From: Ruminococcus sp. UBA4240
Lineage (GTDB): Bacteria > Bacillota > Clostridia > Oscillospirales > Ruminococcaceae
Direction of reading: 5' to 3'
Assembly (NCBI GenBank): GCA_002395525.1
Contig: DGXE01000035.1
Span: 1 to 9,253 of the forward strand
DNA: 9,253 nt
Shown here piece after piece: positions 1-6,470 of this stretch (positions are counted from its first letter, which is position 1; the number at the start of each line of letters is the position of its first letter). Below the pieces are notes generated by a model that was not told where the DNA came from, ran no database searches, and saw only the letters and a program-made list of their open reading frames with translations. Both the position numbers and the translations under genes were made by a program.

Positions 1-27
1 TTTTTACTCATTCAAATACCGTGATGA

Positions 28-41
28 AGAGGAACACCTCT
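28..41. repeat. Short inverted repeat abutting the -35 box
   Basis: AGAGG (28-32) and CCTCT (37-41) form a perfect 5-bp inverted repeat around AACA, ending one base before the -35 hexamer of the rnjA promoter. There is no T-tract after it, so it is not a terminator. It could be half of an operator or mere chance; a 5-bp repeat is weak evidence. Confidence 0.25.
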
Positions 42-42
42 C

Positions 43-71
43 TTGACAATGGGTGCCGGATGTGGTATAAT
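43..71 (+). promoter_or_regulatory. Full-consensus sigma-A promoter with extended -10
   Basis: TTGACA (43-48) and TATAAT (66-71) are both perfect matches to the housekeeping sigma consensus and are separated by exactly 17 bp. TG at 63-64, one base before the -10, adds an extended -10 element. Transcription should start near 78-80. It faces rnjA and is the only strong promoter visible in the window, so it probably drives rnjA and, by read-through, the genes downstream. So perfect a promoter suggests high basal transcription, with any control exerted later, in the leader. Confidence 0.85.
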
Positions 72-78
72 AGTTTTC

Positions 79-327
79 GATTATGTCGTATTCAAGTTCC
101 TTAAAGGTCACGGGCAAAATGTGTGCATATGTGTATCACATTTACGTCTGTCACACCCCGTATGCGCCTGCTCCTGACCCACAGGACTTTGACCGCAAAA
201 TGCGGATATAAGCACCAAAGGGTGCTGCAACCATCATCGGCAGACCGCCATTTTTGATAAAACATCACCGCCAAGGAGCGGTGCTGAGCATCGTCAGAGG
301 TCTGCCGCCAGAAAATCGGAGGTATAA
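79..327 (+). promoter_or_regulatory. Long structured 5' leader of rnjA
   Basis: These roughly 250 nt between the predicted start of transcription and the rnjA start codon hold no convincing gene but many perfect inverted repeats. A nested set pairs 106-110 with 175-179, 111-114 with 157-160, and 117-123 (AAATGTG) with 137-143. Two simple hairpins follow: 193-197/201-205 and 211-216/221-226 (AGCACC/GGTGCT). A 9-bp long-range stem, 238-246 (CGGCAGACC) with 299-307 (GGTCTGCCG), encloses a 6-bp hairpin at 266-271/278-283. The last stem ends 10 nt before the ribosome binding site GGAGG (318-322), which stays free. I do not recognise a known riboswitch, T-box, 6S, SRP or tmRNA signature. By analogy with the E. 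coli rne leader it could mediate autoregulation of the RNase, but this is inference. A separate small RNA is an alternative. Confidence 0.45.
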
Positions 328-2565
328 ATGTCAAAGAAAAACCACAGTGCAGACACCGGCGACACCGCCAAGAAAGAAAAGGTAAAGAAAGCCGCAGCGA
401 AAAAGCCCAGCCTTCCTCCCAAGGGGGTCTCCCCCGATGACTTCGACAAGCAGAAGAAGGGGCGGAAAAACGAGGGCAAAAAGACTGCAAAGACACGCAG
501 CGCTCCCGCTGCACAGAAAAAGAGCGGGCGGCTGCCCCCTGAACTGTCCATCCTCGGCAATACCGTATACCAGAAGACAGAGTTTGAAAGGGAGCTTCTC
601 GAGCAGCGTCTTGCTTCTGCTGCGGGAGAGAAGCAAACAGACAGGGCAGCGTCCGAAAAGCCCGCAAAGCAGGGCAAGAAGGACACCCGCAGGAAGGCAA
701 AGTCCCTTGATGACTTTGATTTCGACTATCTCCTCTCCCCCACATCCATTGCAGATATGGAAGAAGGCGGCAAGCCCAAGGACAGAAAGGCCTCAAAGCC
801 TGCACAGAGCGCACAGGGCACACAGAAAAAGAAGAACAGGGTCTCCTCCCCTGCAAAGACCGCAGGTGACGCTCCTTCGGGGTACAGATCCAACCACAAG
901 CCCGTAAAGCGCACCCCTGTAAGGATCATCCCCCTTGGTGGGCTCAATGAGATAGGCAAGAACATGACCGCCTTTGAATGCGGCAGCGATATGTTCATCG
1001 TGGACTGCGGCCTTGCCTTCCCGGACAGCGATATGCCCGGCGTTGACATGGTAATACCCGACTTCACCTACGTAGAGCAGAACAGGGACAAGGTCAGGGG
1101 CATCATCATCACCCACGGCCATGAGGATCACATAGGCGGCCTTGCCTACCTGCTGATGAGGCTGCGTATGCCCGTATATGCCACAGCCCTCACCATAGCA
1201 CTCATAGAGGGGAAGCTGAAGGAGCACGGTCTCCCCCTGTCCGACCTTAACAAGATAACCCCGGGACAGACTGTAAAGCTGGGCTGCATGGCGGTGGAAT
1301 TCATCAGAGTGAACCACTCCATCCCCGACTCCGTGGGGCTTGCCATACACACCCCCGCCGGCGTGATTGTCCACACAGGGGACTTCAAGGTGGACTTCAC
1401 CCCCATTGACGGAGAGATAATAGACCTGGCACGCTTCGGCGAGCTTGGCAACAAGGGCGTGCTTGCCCTTATGGCTGACTCCACCAATGCGGAGCGCCCC
1501 GGTCACACTCCCTCGGAGCGCAAGGTGGGCGAGACCTTTGAGAAGCTTTTCGCAAGGGCGGACGGCAAGCGCATCATCATCGCCACATTTGCATCCAACA
1601 TCCACAGGATACAGCAGATAGTTGACAATGCGGTGACAAACGGCCGCAAGGTGGCAGTGTTCGGGCGCAGTATGCTCAATGCCATATCAGCCGCAACACA
1701 GCTGGGATACCTGAAGGTGCCCGATGACATATTCATCGACGTGGATGCCATGAACAAGTATCCCCCTGACAAGATATGCCTTATCACCACAGGCAGCCAG
1801 GGAGAGCCCATGTCCGCCCTGACCCGCATGGCAATGGGCGAGCACCGCAGTGTAACTATAACTCCTTCGGACTATATAATCATAAGCGCAAATCCCATCC
1901 CCGGCAATGAGAAATTCGTCACAAGGGTGGTAAACGAGCTGCTGAGGGCAGGGGCAGAGGTAGTGTACGAGGCAATGTACGACGTACACGTATCGGGTCA
2001 CGCCTGCCAGGAGGAGTTGAAGCTCATACAGGCTCTTACCCGCCCACGGTTCTTCATACCCGTACACGGGGAGTACAAGCACCTTAAAAAGCACGCAGGC
2101 CTTGCCCTTTCCATGGGTATGCCCGCAAACAATGTATTCATCTGCTCCATAGGCGACGTTATCGAGACCGACGGAGTGGATATGAAGGTAACAGGCAAGG
2201 TACAGGCAGGCAGGGTGCTTGTGGACGGCCTTGGTGTCGGGGACGTAGGCTCTGTGGTGCTGCGTGACAGAAAGCACCTTGCAGAGGACGGTCTCATGGT
2301 GGTGGTGGTCACCATCGAATCCGAAACAGGCACGCTTGTGGCAGGTCCCGACATTCTTTCAAGGGGCTTTGTATATGTGCGTGAGAACGAAGAAATGATG
2401 GATGAGGCGAGAAAGCTGCTGGTTGACACCCTTGACTCATGTCTGGGCAGCAATATGCACGACTGGAACGCCATAAAGACCTCCATGAAGAACGCCGTCA
2501 GCGACTTTATCTTCCGCAGGACAGGCAGAAAGCCCATGATACTCCCCATAATCGAGGAGATATGA
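328..2565 (+). CDS. rnjA: Ribonuclease J with long lysine-rich N-terminal extension
   Basis: This is a 745-residue metallo-beta-lactamase/beta-CASP ribonuclease with 5'-3' exonuclease and endonuclease activity, a central mRNA decay and rRNA maturation enzyme in Firmicutes, acting in the cytoplasm. The core starts near residue 195. It carries GGLNEIGKN (204-212), the zinc motif HGHEDH (263-268), NHSIPDS (329-335), HTGDFK (349-354), DST (384-386), the beta-CASP stretch ATFASNIHR (419-427), TGSQGEPM (488-495), SGH (556-558) and PVHGEY (578-583). A C-terminal domain ends in the typical KPMILPII. All catalytic residues are present. The usual family length is about 555 residues; the extra 190 or so are a Lys/Ala/Pro/Ser-rich, probably disordered tail. 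ATG 328 is chosen because GGAGG (318-322) sits 5 nt upstream; the next Met (residue 144) has no such site. gdpP follows after 60 bp without a terminator. J1 type rather than J2 is inferred from the intact active site. Confidence 0.96.
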   Translation: MSKKNHSADTGDTAKKEKVKKAAAKKPSLPPKGVSPDDFDKQKKGRKNEGKKTAKTRSAPAAQKKSGRLPPELSILGNTVYQKTEFERELLEQRLASAAGEKQTDRAASEKPAKQGKKDTRRKAKSLDDFDFDYLLSPTSIADMEEGGKPKDRKASKPAQSAQGTQKKKNRVSSPAKTAGDAPSGYRSNHKPVKRTPVRIIPLGGLNEIGKNMTAFECGSDMFIVDCGLAFPDSDMPGVDMVIPDFTYVEQNRDKVRGIIITHGHEDHIGGLAYLLMRLRMPVYATALTIALIEGKLKEHGLPLSDLNKITPGQTVKLGCMAVEFIRVNHSIPDSVGLAIHTPAGVIVHTGDFKVDFTPIDGEIIDLARFGELGNKGVLALMADSTNAERPGHTPSERKVGETFEKLFARADGKRIIIATFASNIHRIQQIVDNAVTNGRKVAVFGRSMLNAISAATQLGYLKVPDDIFIDVDAMNKYPPDKICLITTGSQGEPMSALTRMAMGEHRSVTITPSDYIIISANPIPGNEKFVTRVVNELLRAGAEVVYEAMYDVHVSGHACQEELKLIQALTRPRFFIPVHGEYKHLKKHAGLALSMGMPANNVFICSIGDVIETDGVDMKVTGKVQAGRVLVDGLGVGDVGSVVLRDRKHLAEDGLMVVVVTIESETGTLVAGPDILSRGFVYVRENEEMMDEARKLLVDTLDSCLGSNMHDWNAIKTSMKNAVSDFIFRRTGRKPMILPIIEEI

Positions 2566-2625
2566 CATCCGGGCGCATGACATGACCTGACGAGATCCCG
2601 TTTTCATCCCAAAGGGGGGACATTT

Positions 2626-4611
2626 ATGACAGGAAAGGGCTGGAGAACCTTCAAGATAGTTGCCATGCTGCTTGTGGTCGTGGCACTGTTTTCAGCATAT
2701 TGCATATTCCCCTATGATGAGGTCCGGTTCTGGATAATGCTTGGGGTCACAGCGGCTGTTTCCATCGCATACCTCATGCTTTTCAGGCGATCCGAGGACA
2801 ATCTCCACAGCTTTGTGTCGGAGATGAAGACACAGCTGAACCTCACCGAGAGGGATTCCCTGTACAAGTTCCCCGCACCTGCGGTAATAGTTGACAAGGA
2901 CGGGGTCATAATCTGGTTCAACAAGGCATTCACCGAGAATATCCATTCAGAGGATGCCTACGGTATCAACATTGAGAGCATCGTTGACATAGACCTTACG
3001 GACATCATGTCACAGATGGATACGGTGGTGGAGTACGACACGGGGCACTACCGTGTCAGAGCAGTGACCACGGCAAAGAAGGCAGAGGACGACACCTCCC
3101 TTTCGGAGCTTACACTGCTGTACTTTCAGGACATATCGGAGCTTACGGAGCTGCGGGAGGAATTCCGCAAGAGCCGCAGCCGTGTAATGCTCATTATGAT
3201 CGACAATATAGAGGATGCCCTTGACAGCAAGGATTCCGACAAGGGGCACATAACCGTGCTCATAGACAAGCTCATCGAGGACTTTGTGGAAAGCCACGGA
3301 GGCGTTGTCCGCAAGAGCATCCCCGACAAGTATCTTGCTGTCATCAGCGAGGAAGAGATAAACAAGCTGGAGCAGGAGGAATTCAAGTCCATCATCGAGA
3401 AGGCTCACGAGATAACCATAGCCGACCGCTATCCCCTTACCCTGTCCATAGGCATAGGCAGAGGGGGGAACACTCTGCTTGAAAGCGAAAAGATCGCAAA
3501 GTCCGCCCTTGACATAACCCAGGGACGGGGCGGCGACCAGGTAGCGATAAAGGACGACAACGGCTACACCTTCTTCGGAGGCAGCTCCCAGGGAATGGGC
3601 ACCAACAGCAAGGTAAAGACAAGGATATTTGCCACGAGCCTGCTGAATCTGGTGCAGAACTCCTCCAACACCATAATCATGGGTCACTCATGGGGCGACC
3701 TTGACGCCATCGGCGCAGCGGCAGGCGTGGCAGCGGCTGTGCGGGGCGTAGGGTGCAGGGGCTATATCTACTCCAATGTGGAAAAGACCCTTGCCCTGCC
3801 CATAATCACAAGGCTCAAGGAAAACCTCTCAGGGGGCGGGGATCTGTTCATTGATGAGCAGACCGCACTCTCCATGCTGGATGAAAGCGCTTTACTCATA
3901 ATCGTGGATACCAACAGCAAGGATATGCTTGACAGCAAGGCCATATACGAGAAGGCAAAGAAGGTAGTCTACATCGACCACCACAGGCAGGTGGTAAACA
4001 GCATAGACAACGCTATGCTATCCCTCCATGAGCCATATGCATCCTCAGCCTGCGAAATAGTTGCTGAGGTTATACAGTATTTCCCTCTGGAAGAAAAGCC
4101 GGAAAGCTACTATGCGGATGCCATGCTTTCCGGTATCATGCTCGACACCAAGAACTTTGTCATGAAAACAGATGTGCGCACCTTTGAGGCTGCCGCATAC
4201 CTTAAATCCCTCAATGCCGATACCGTGGCGGTGAAGCTGCTCTTTGCCAATACCATTGAGACTGAGCGCATACGCTCCCGCTTTATCACCACTGTGCAGA
4301 TATACAAGCAGTGTGCCATAGCTGTGGGCACGGAGGTCTCACCCCAGGTGAGGGTCGCTGCTTCACAGGCGGCAGATGAGATGCTAAATATCGAGGGCGT
4401 GGATGCAAGCTTTGTTGTGTTCCCCTCCGATACAGGCTCCAATATTTCAGCCCGCTCCTACGGGCGGCTGAATGTCCAGCTGGTAATGGAAAAAATGGGC
4501 GGCGGCGGACATCTTACCATGTCTGCGGTGCAGCTCCCCGGCACCTCCGTGGAGGAGGCAAAGCGGATGCTCATGGCAGCCATAGACAGCTTTATGGACA
4601 AGATAAGCTGA
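2626..4611 (+). CDS. gdpP: GdpP-family cyclic-di-AMP phosphodiesterase
   Basis: This 661-residue membrane protein, close to the 659 of B. subtilis GdpP (YybT), should hydrolyse c-di-AMP to pApA and so influence potassium and osmotic balance, cell wall homeostasis and beta-lactam tolerance. Two transmembrane helices lie at about 9-29 and 33-54. A degenerate PAS domain follows (about 75-175; it binds haem in characterised homologues), then a degenerate GGDEF domain (about 180-315) without a GGDEF signature but with the family's GGDQVAI (302-308). The DHH phosphoesterase domain has GHSWGDLDAIG (353-363, metal ligands H354, D358, D360), D428, DHH (451-453) and D507. DHHA1 carries GGGGH (625-629). 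Catalytic ligands are intact, so it should be active. The start has a G-rich ribosome binding site (2614-2619). Placement before rplI and dnaB matches B. subtilis. In this family ppGpp is a known competitive inhibitor. Confidence 0.95.
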   Translation: MTGKGWRTFKIVAMLLVVVALFSAYCIFPYDEVRFWIMLGVTAAVSIAYLMLFRRSEDNLHSFVSEMKTQLNLTERDSLYKFPAPAVIVDKDGVIIWFNKAFTENIHSEDAYGINIESIVDIDLTDIMSQMDTVVEYDTGHYRVRAVTTAKKAEDDTSLSELTLLYFQDISELTELREEFRKSRSRVMLIMIDNIEDALDSKDSDKGHITVLIDKLIEDFVESHGGVVRKSIPDKYLAVISEEEINKLEQEEFKSIIEKAHEITIADRYPLTLSIGIGRGGNTLLESEKIAKSALDITQGRGGDQVAIKDDNGYTFFGGSSQGMGTNSKVKTRIFATSLLNLVQNSSNTIIMGHSWGDLDAIGAAAGVAAAVRGVGCRGYIYSNVEKTLALPIITRLKENLSGGGDLFIDEQTALSMLDESALLIIVDTNSKDMLDSKAIYEKAKKVVYIDHHRQVVNSIDNAMLSLHEPYASSACEIVAEVIQYFPLEEKPESYYADAMLSGIMLDTKNFVMKTDVRTFEAAAYLKSLNADTVAVKLLFANTIETERIRSRFITTVQIYKQCAIAVGTEVSPQVRVAASQAADEMLNIEGVDASFVVFPSDTGSNISARSYGRLNVQLVMEKMGGGGHLTMSAVQLPGTSVEEAKRMLMAAIDSFMDKIS

Positions 4612-4615
4612 CAGC

Positions 4616-4633
4616 GCAGCCCCCACAGGCTGC
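4616..4633 (+). other. Small hairpin between gdpP and rplI
   Basis: GCAGCC (4616-4621) pairs perfectly with GGCTGC (4628-4633) around a 6-nt loop, just after the gdpP stop codon and 9 nt before the rplI ribosome binding site. No U-tract follows, so it should not terminate transcription. It may be an mRNA processing or stability element at the gdpP/rplI boundary, or chance. Confidence 0.3.
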
Positions 4634-4642
4634 TCACACATA

Positions 4643-4650
4643 AGAAAGGA
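4643..4650 (+). promoter_or_regulatory. rplI ribosome binding site (decides the start)
   Basis: AGAAAGGA matches eight bases of the complement of the 16S rRNA 3' tail. Its spacing suits the ATG at 4659 and rules out the in-frame ATG at 4650, whose A is the last base of this site. Confidence 0.75.
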
Positions 4651-4658
4651 TGATAAAG

Positions 4659-5105
4659 ATGAAGGTAATTTTTATAAAGGACGTTAAAGGTTCCGGCAAG
4701 GCAGGAGAAATGAAGGAGGTATCCGACGGATACGCAAGGAATTTCCTCCTTTCCAAGGGGCTTGCAGTGGAGGCCAACGCCAAGAATATGTCCGACCTTG
4801 CAGGGAAAAAGTCTTCCGAGCAGCACAAGGCTGATGTGGCAAAGGAAGAGGCCCGTGCCACTGCCGCCGAACTCAAGGACAAGATAGTTGAGGTAAAGGC
4901 AAAGGCAGGCGCAGGTGGCAAGCTCTTCGGCTCCGTTACCGCAGGCCATGTGGCAGAGGCACTTGAAAAGCAGATGGGCATAAAGGTGGAGAAGAAGAAG
5001 ATAAACCTTGCCAATGAGATAAAGGCCTTCGGCTCCTACTCCGCAGAAGTAAAGCTCATGCCCGGCATCTCCGAAAAGATAACCGTAAAAGTTGTGGAAG
5101 AGTGA
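4659..5105 (+). CDS. rplI: 50S ribosomal protein L9
   Basis: This is a 148-residue large-subunit protein that binds 23S rRNA near the base of the L1 stalk and helps maintain reading frame. The N-terminal RNA-binding domain shows the family signature MKVIFIKDVKGSGKAGE followed by DGYARNFL (about residues 1-34). A long charged connecting helix (about 40-75) and the C-terminal domain follow, with GKLFGSVT and a terminal basic/acidic beta segment. An in-frame ATG lies 9 nt upstream (4650). I choose 4659 because L9 proteins begin MKV and because the ribosome binding site overlaps the upstream ATG. Length agrees with the 149 residues of the B. subtilis protein. It sits 47 bp after gdpP and 15 bp before dnaB, as in B. 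subtilis, and is probably co-transcribed with both. Confidence 0.97.
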   Translation: MKVIFIKDVKGSGKAGEMKEVSDGYARNFLLSKGLAVEANAKNMSDLAGKKSSEQHKADVAKEEARATAAELKDKIVEVKAKAGAGGKLFGSVTAGHVAEALEKQMGIKVEKKKINLANEIKAFGSYSAEVKLMPGISEKITVKVVEE

Positions 5106-5120
5106 CTTTAAGGAGCATAA

Positions 5121-6470
5121 ATGGAATTTGAAGACCTCCTCAGCAAGGAAATGCCCCACAGCGTAGAGGCTGAACAGACCATTCTGGGGGCTATGCTCCT
5201 TGACAGGGAACGGCTCAACGACCTTTCCGGCAGGCTGAGCCCTGATGTATTCTACGTAACAAAGCACAAGCAGCTTTTCTCCATCATGAGCAGGCTCTCC
5301 TCCCTGAGCATGGATGCGGATATAGTCACAGTCCTCAACGAGGCTGTGAACGAGAAGGTATTTGAGGATGAGAACTCAGGGCGCCTGTATCTCAAGCACC
5401 TGATGGAGGAGATACCCTCTCTTTCAAATCTTGACAGCTACTGCCGCATAGTCGAGGATAAATACACCCTCCGCTCCCTTATCACCGCCGCCCGTGAGAT
5501 AATCACGGACTGCTCGGAGAACAGCGGGGAGGTGCAGGATGTGCTTGACCGTGCCGAGCAGCGTATGTATGATATAAGGCAGGGCAAGCAGTCAAGCGGA
5601 CTTACCAGAGTGGGCGATGTGGTGGTTCCCGCCTACGACAGACTGTACCGTCTCTCCGGAGAGGAGAGGAAGAAGTACGAGGGTGCAAGATCCGGCTATG
5701 CGGATCTGGACAGGGTGATCTCCGGGCTCAACAAGACCGACCTTATCATACTTGCCGCCCGTCCTGCCATGGGAAAGACCTCCTTCGCCCTGAATATTGC
5801 CACAAATGTATGCCGCAGCGACCCCAGCAAGGAAGTGGTCATATTCTCCCTTGAGATGTCAAAGGAGCAGATAGTGACAAGAATGCTGGCGGCTGAAAGC
5901 CTTGTGGACAGCAGCCACCTTATGCGGGGCGAGATCGACAGCGACGAATGGGCAAAGCTGGCAGCAGGCGCAGACCGCATATCCTCAATGAATATGTACC
6001 TTGACGACACCGCCGGCATAAACATAGTGCAGATGAAATCTAAGATACGAAGGCTGCGCAATGTGGGGCTTGTGGTCATAGACTATCTCCAGCTCATGAG
6101 CTCCACCAAGCGGACGGATAACCGTGTAAACGAAGTATCAGAGATAACCCGTCAGCTGAAGCTCATGGCAAAGGAGCTGAATGTCCCCGTCATAACCCTC
6201 TCCCAGCTTTCCCGTGCTGTGGAGTCAAGGACGGACAAGCGCCCCCAGCTCTCCGACCTGCGTGAATCAGGCTCTATCGAGCAGGATGCGGATATTGTAA
6301 TGTTCCTTTACAGGGACGGCTACTACAACAGGGACTCCGCTGCGGATGTAAACGTGGCGGAATGTATAGTCGCAAAGAACAGACACGGGCAGGTAGGCTC
6401 CATTCCCCTGCGGTGGAACGGACAATACACCCTGTTTCTGGCGGAGGCTCACAGTGAACTTAACAGCTAA
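5121..6470 (+). CDS. dnaB: Replicative DNA helicase DnaB (DnaC in Bacillus naming)
   Basis: This 449-residue hexameric 5'-3' helicase unwinds DNA at the replication fork and recruits primase. The N-terminal primase-interacting domain (about 8-110) opens with the typical PHSVEAEQTILGAML. A linker (about 150-185) leads to the RecA-like motor. The motor has Walker A RPAMGKT (214-220), the catalytic glutamate in FSLEMS (E245), Walker B LVVIDYLQLM (317-326), SQLSR (361-365), DLRESGSIEQDAD (379-391) and the KNRHG arginine-finger region (419-423). Length is normal and there is no intein, although this family often hosts one. The ribosome binding site AAGGAG (5110-5115) lies 5 nt from the ATG. The last 17 nt overlap tilS, and the tilS ribosome binding site lies inside this gene, which suggests translational coupling. 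Confidence 0.97.
   Translation: MEFEDLLSKEMPHSVEAEQTILGAMLLDRERLNDLSGRLSPDVFYVTKHKQLFSIMSRLSSLSMDADIVTVLNEAVNEKVFEDENSGRLYLKHLMEEIPSLSNLDSYCRIVEDKYTLRSLITAAREIITDCSENSGEVQDVLDRAEQRMYDIRQGKQSSGLTRVGDVVVPAYDRLYRLSGEERKKYEGARSGYADLDRVISGLNKTDLIILAARPAMGKTSFALNIATNVCRSDPSKEVVIFSLEMSKEQIVTRMLAAESLVDSSHLMRGEIDSDEWAKLAAGADRISSMNMYLDDTAGINIVQMKSKIRRLRNVGLVVIDYLQLMSSTKRTDNRVNEVSEITRQLKLMAKELNVPVITLSQLSRAVESRTDKRPQLSDLRESGSIEQDADIVMFLYRDGYYNRDSAADVNVAECIVAKNRHGQVGSIPLRWNGQYTLFLAEAHSELNS
6443..6447 (+). promoter_or_regulatory. tilS ribosome binding site inside dnaB
   Basis: GGAGG lies 6 nt before the GTG at 6454 and within the last codons of dnaB. It supports the GTG start of tilS over the later ATG at residue 11 (6484), which has no comparable site. 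Confidence 0.75.

Noticed and set aside
79..327. Known RNA families considered for the leader (T-box, 6S, SRP RNA, tmRNA, c-di-AMP riboswitch)
   Set aside because: I could not see the conserved sequence blocks of any of them, for example the T-box AGGGUGGNACCGCG or the SRP GGAAGGAAGCAG-type core. A covariance-model search would be decisive.
101..856. A 251-codon open frame on the minus strand opposite the leader and the RNase J tail
   Set aside because: It has no ribosome binding site or recognisable domain, and its Cys/Ser/Phe-rich product is what the complement of a Lys/Ala/Pro-rich coding sequence gives. Other long minus-strand frames in the window are shadows for the same reason.
437..907. 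A 156-codon plus-strand frame overlapping the RNase J N-terminal tail
   Set aside because: It is a +1 shadow with no ribosome binding site. The RNase J frame continues without break into a clear catalytic domain, so the tail is real coding sequence and not a frameshifted second gene.
2569..2604. CGGG (2570-2573) and CCCG (2597-2600) followed by TTTT after rnjA, resembling a terminator
   Set aside because: The stem is only 4 bp with a loop of over 20 nt, too weak to terminate.
4616..4650. Hairpin after gdpP considered as an intrinsic terminator
   Set aside because: No U-tract follows the stem, and the rplI ribosome binding site comes directly after. It is kept only as a small structural feature.
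5121..6470. Intein or mobile insertion in dnaB
   Set aside because: The motor motifs are contiguous and the length of 449 residues is normal.
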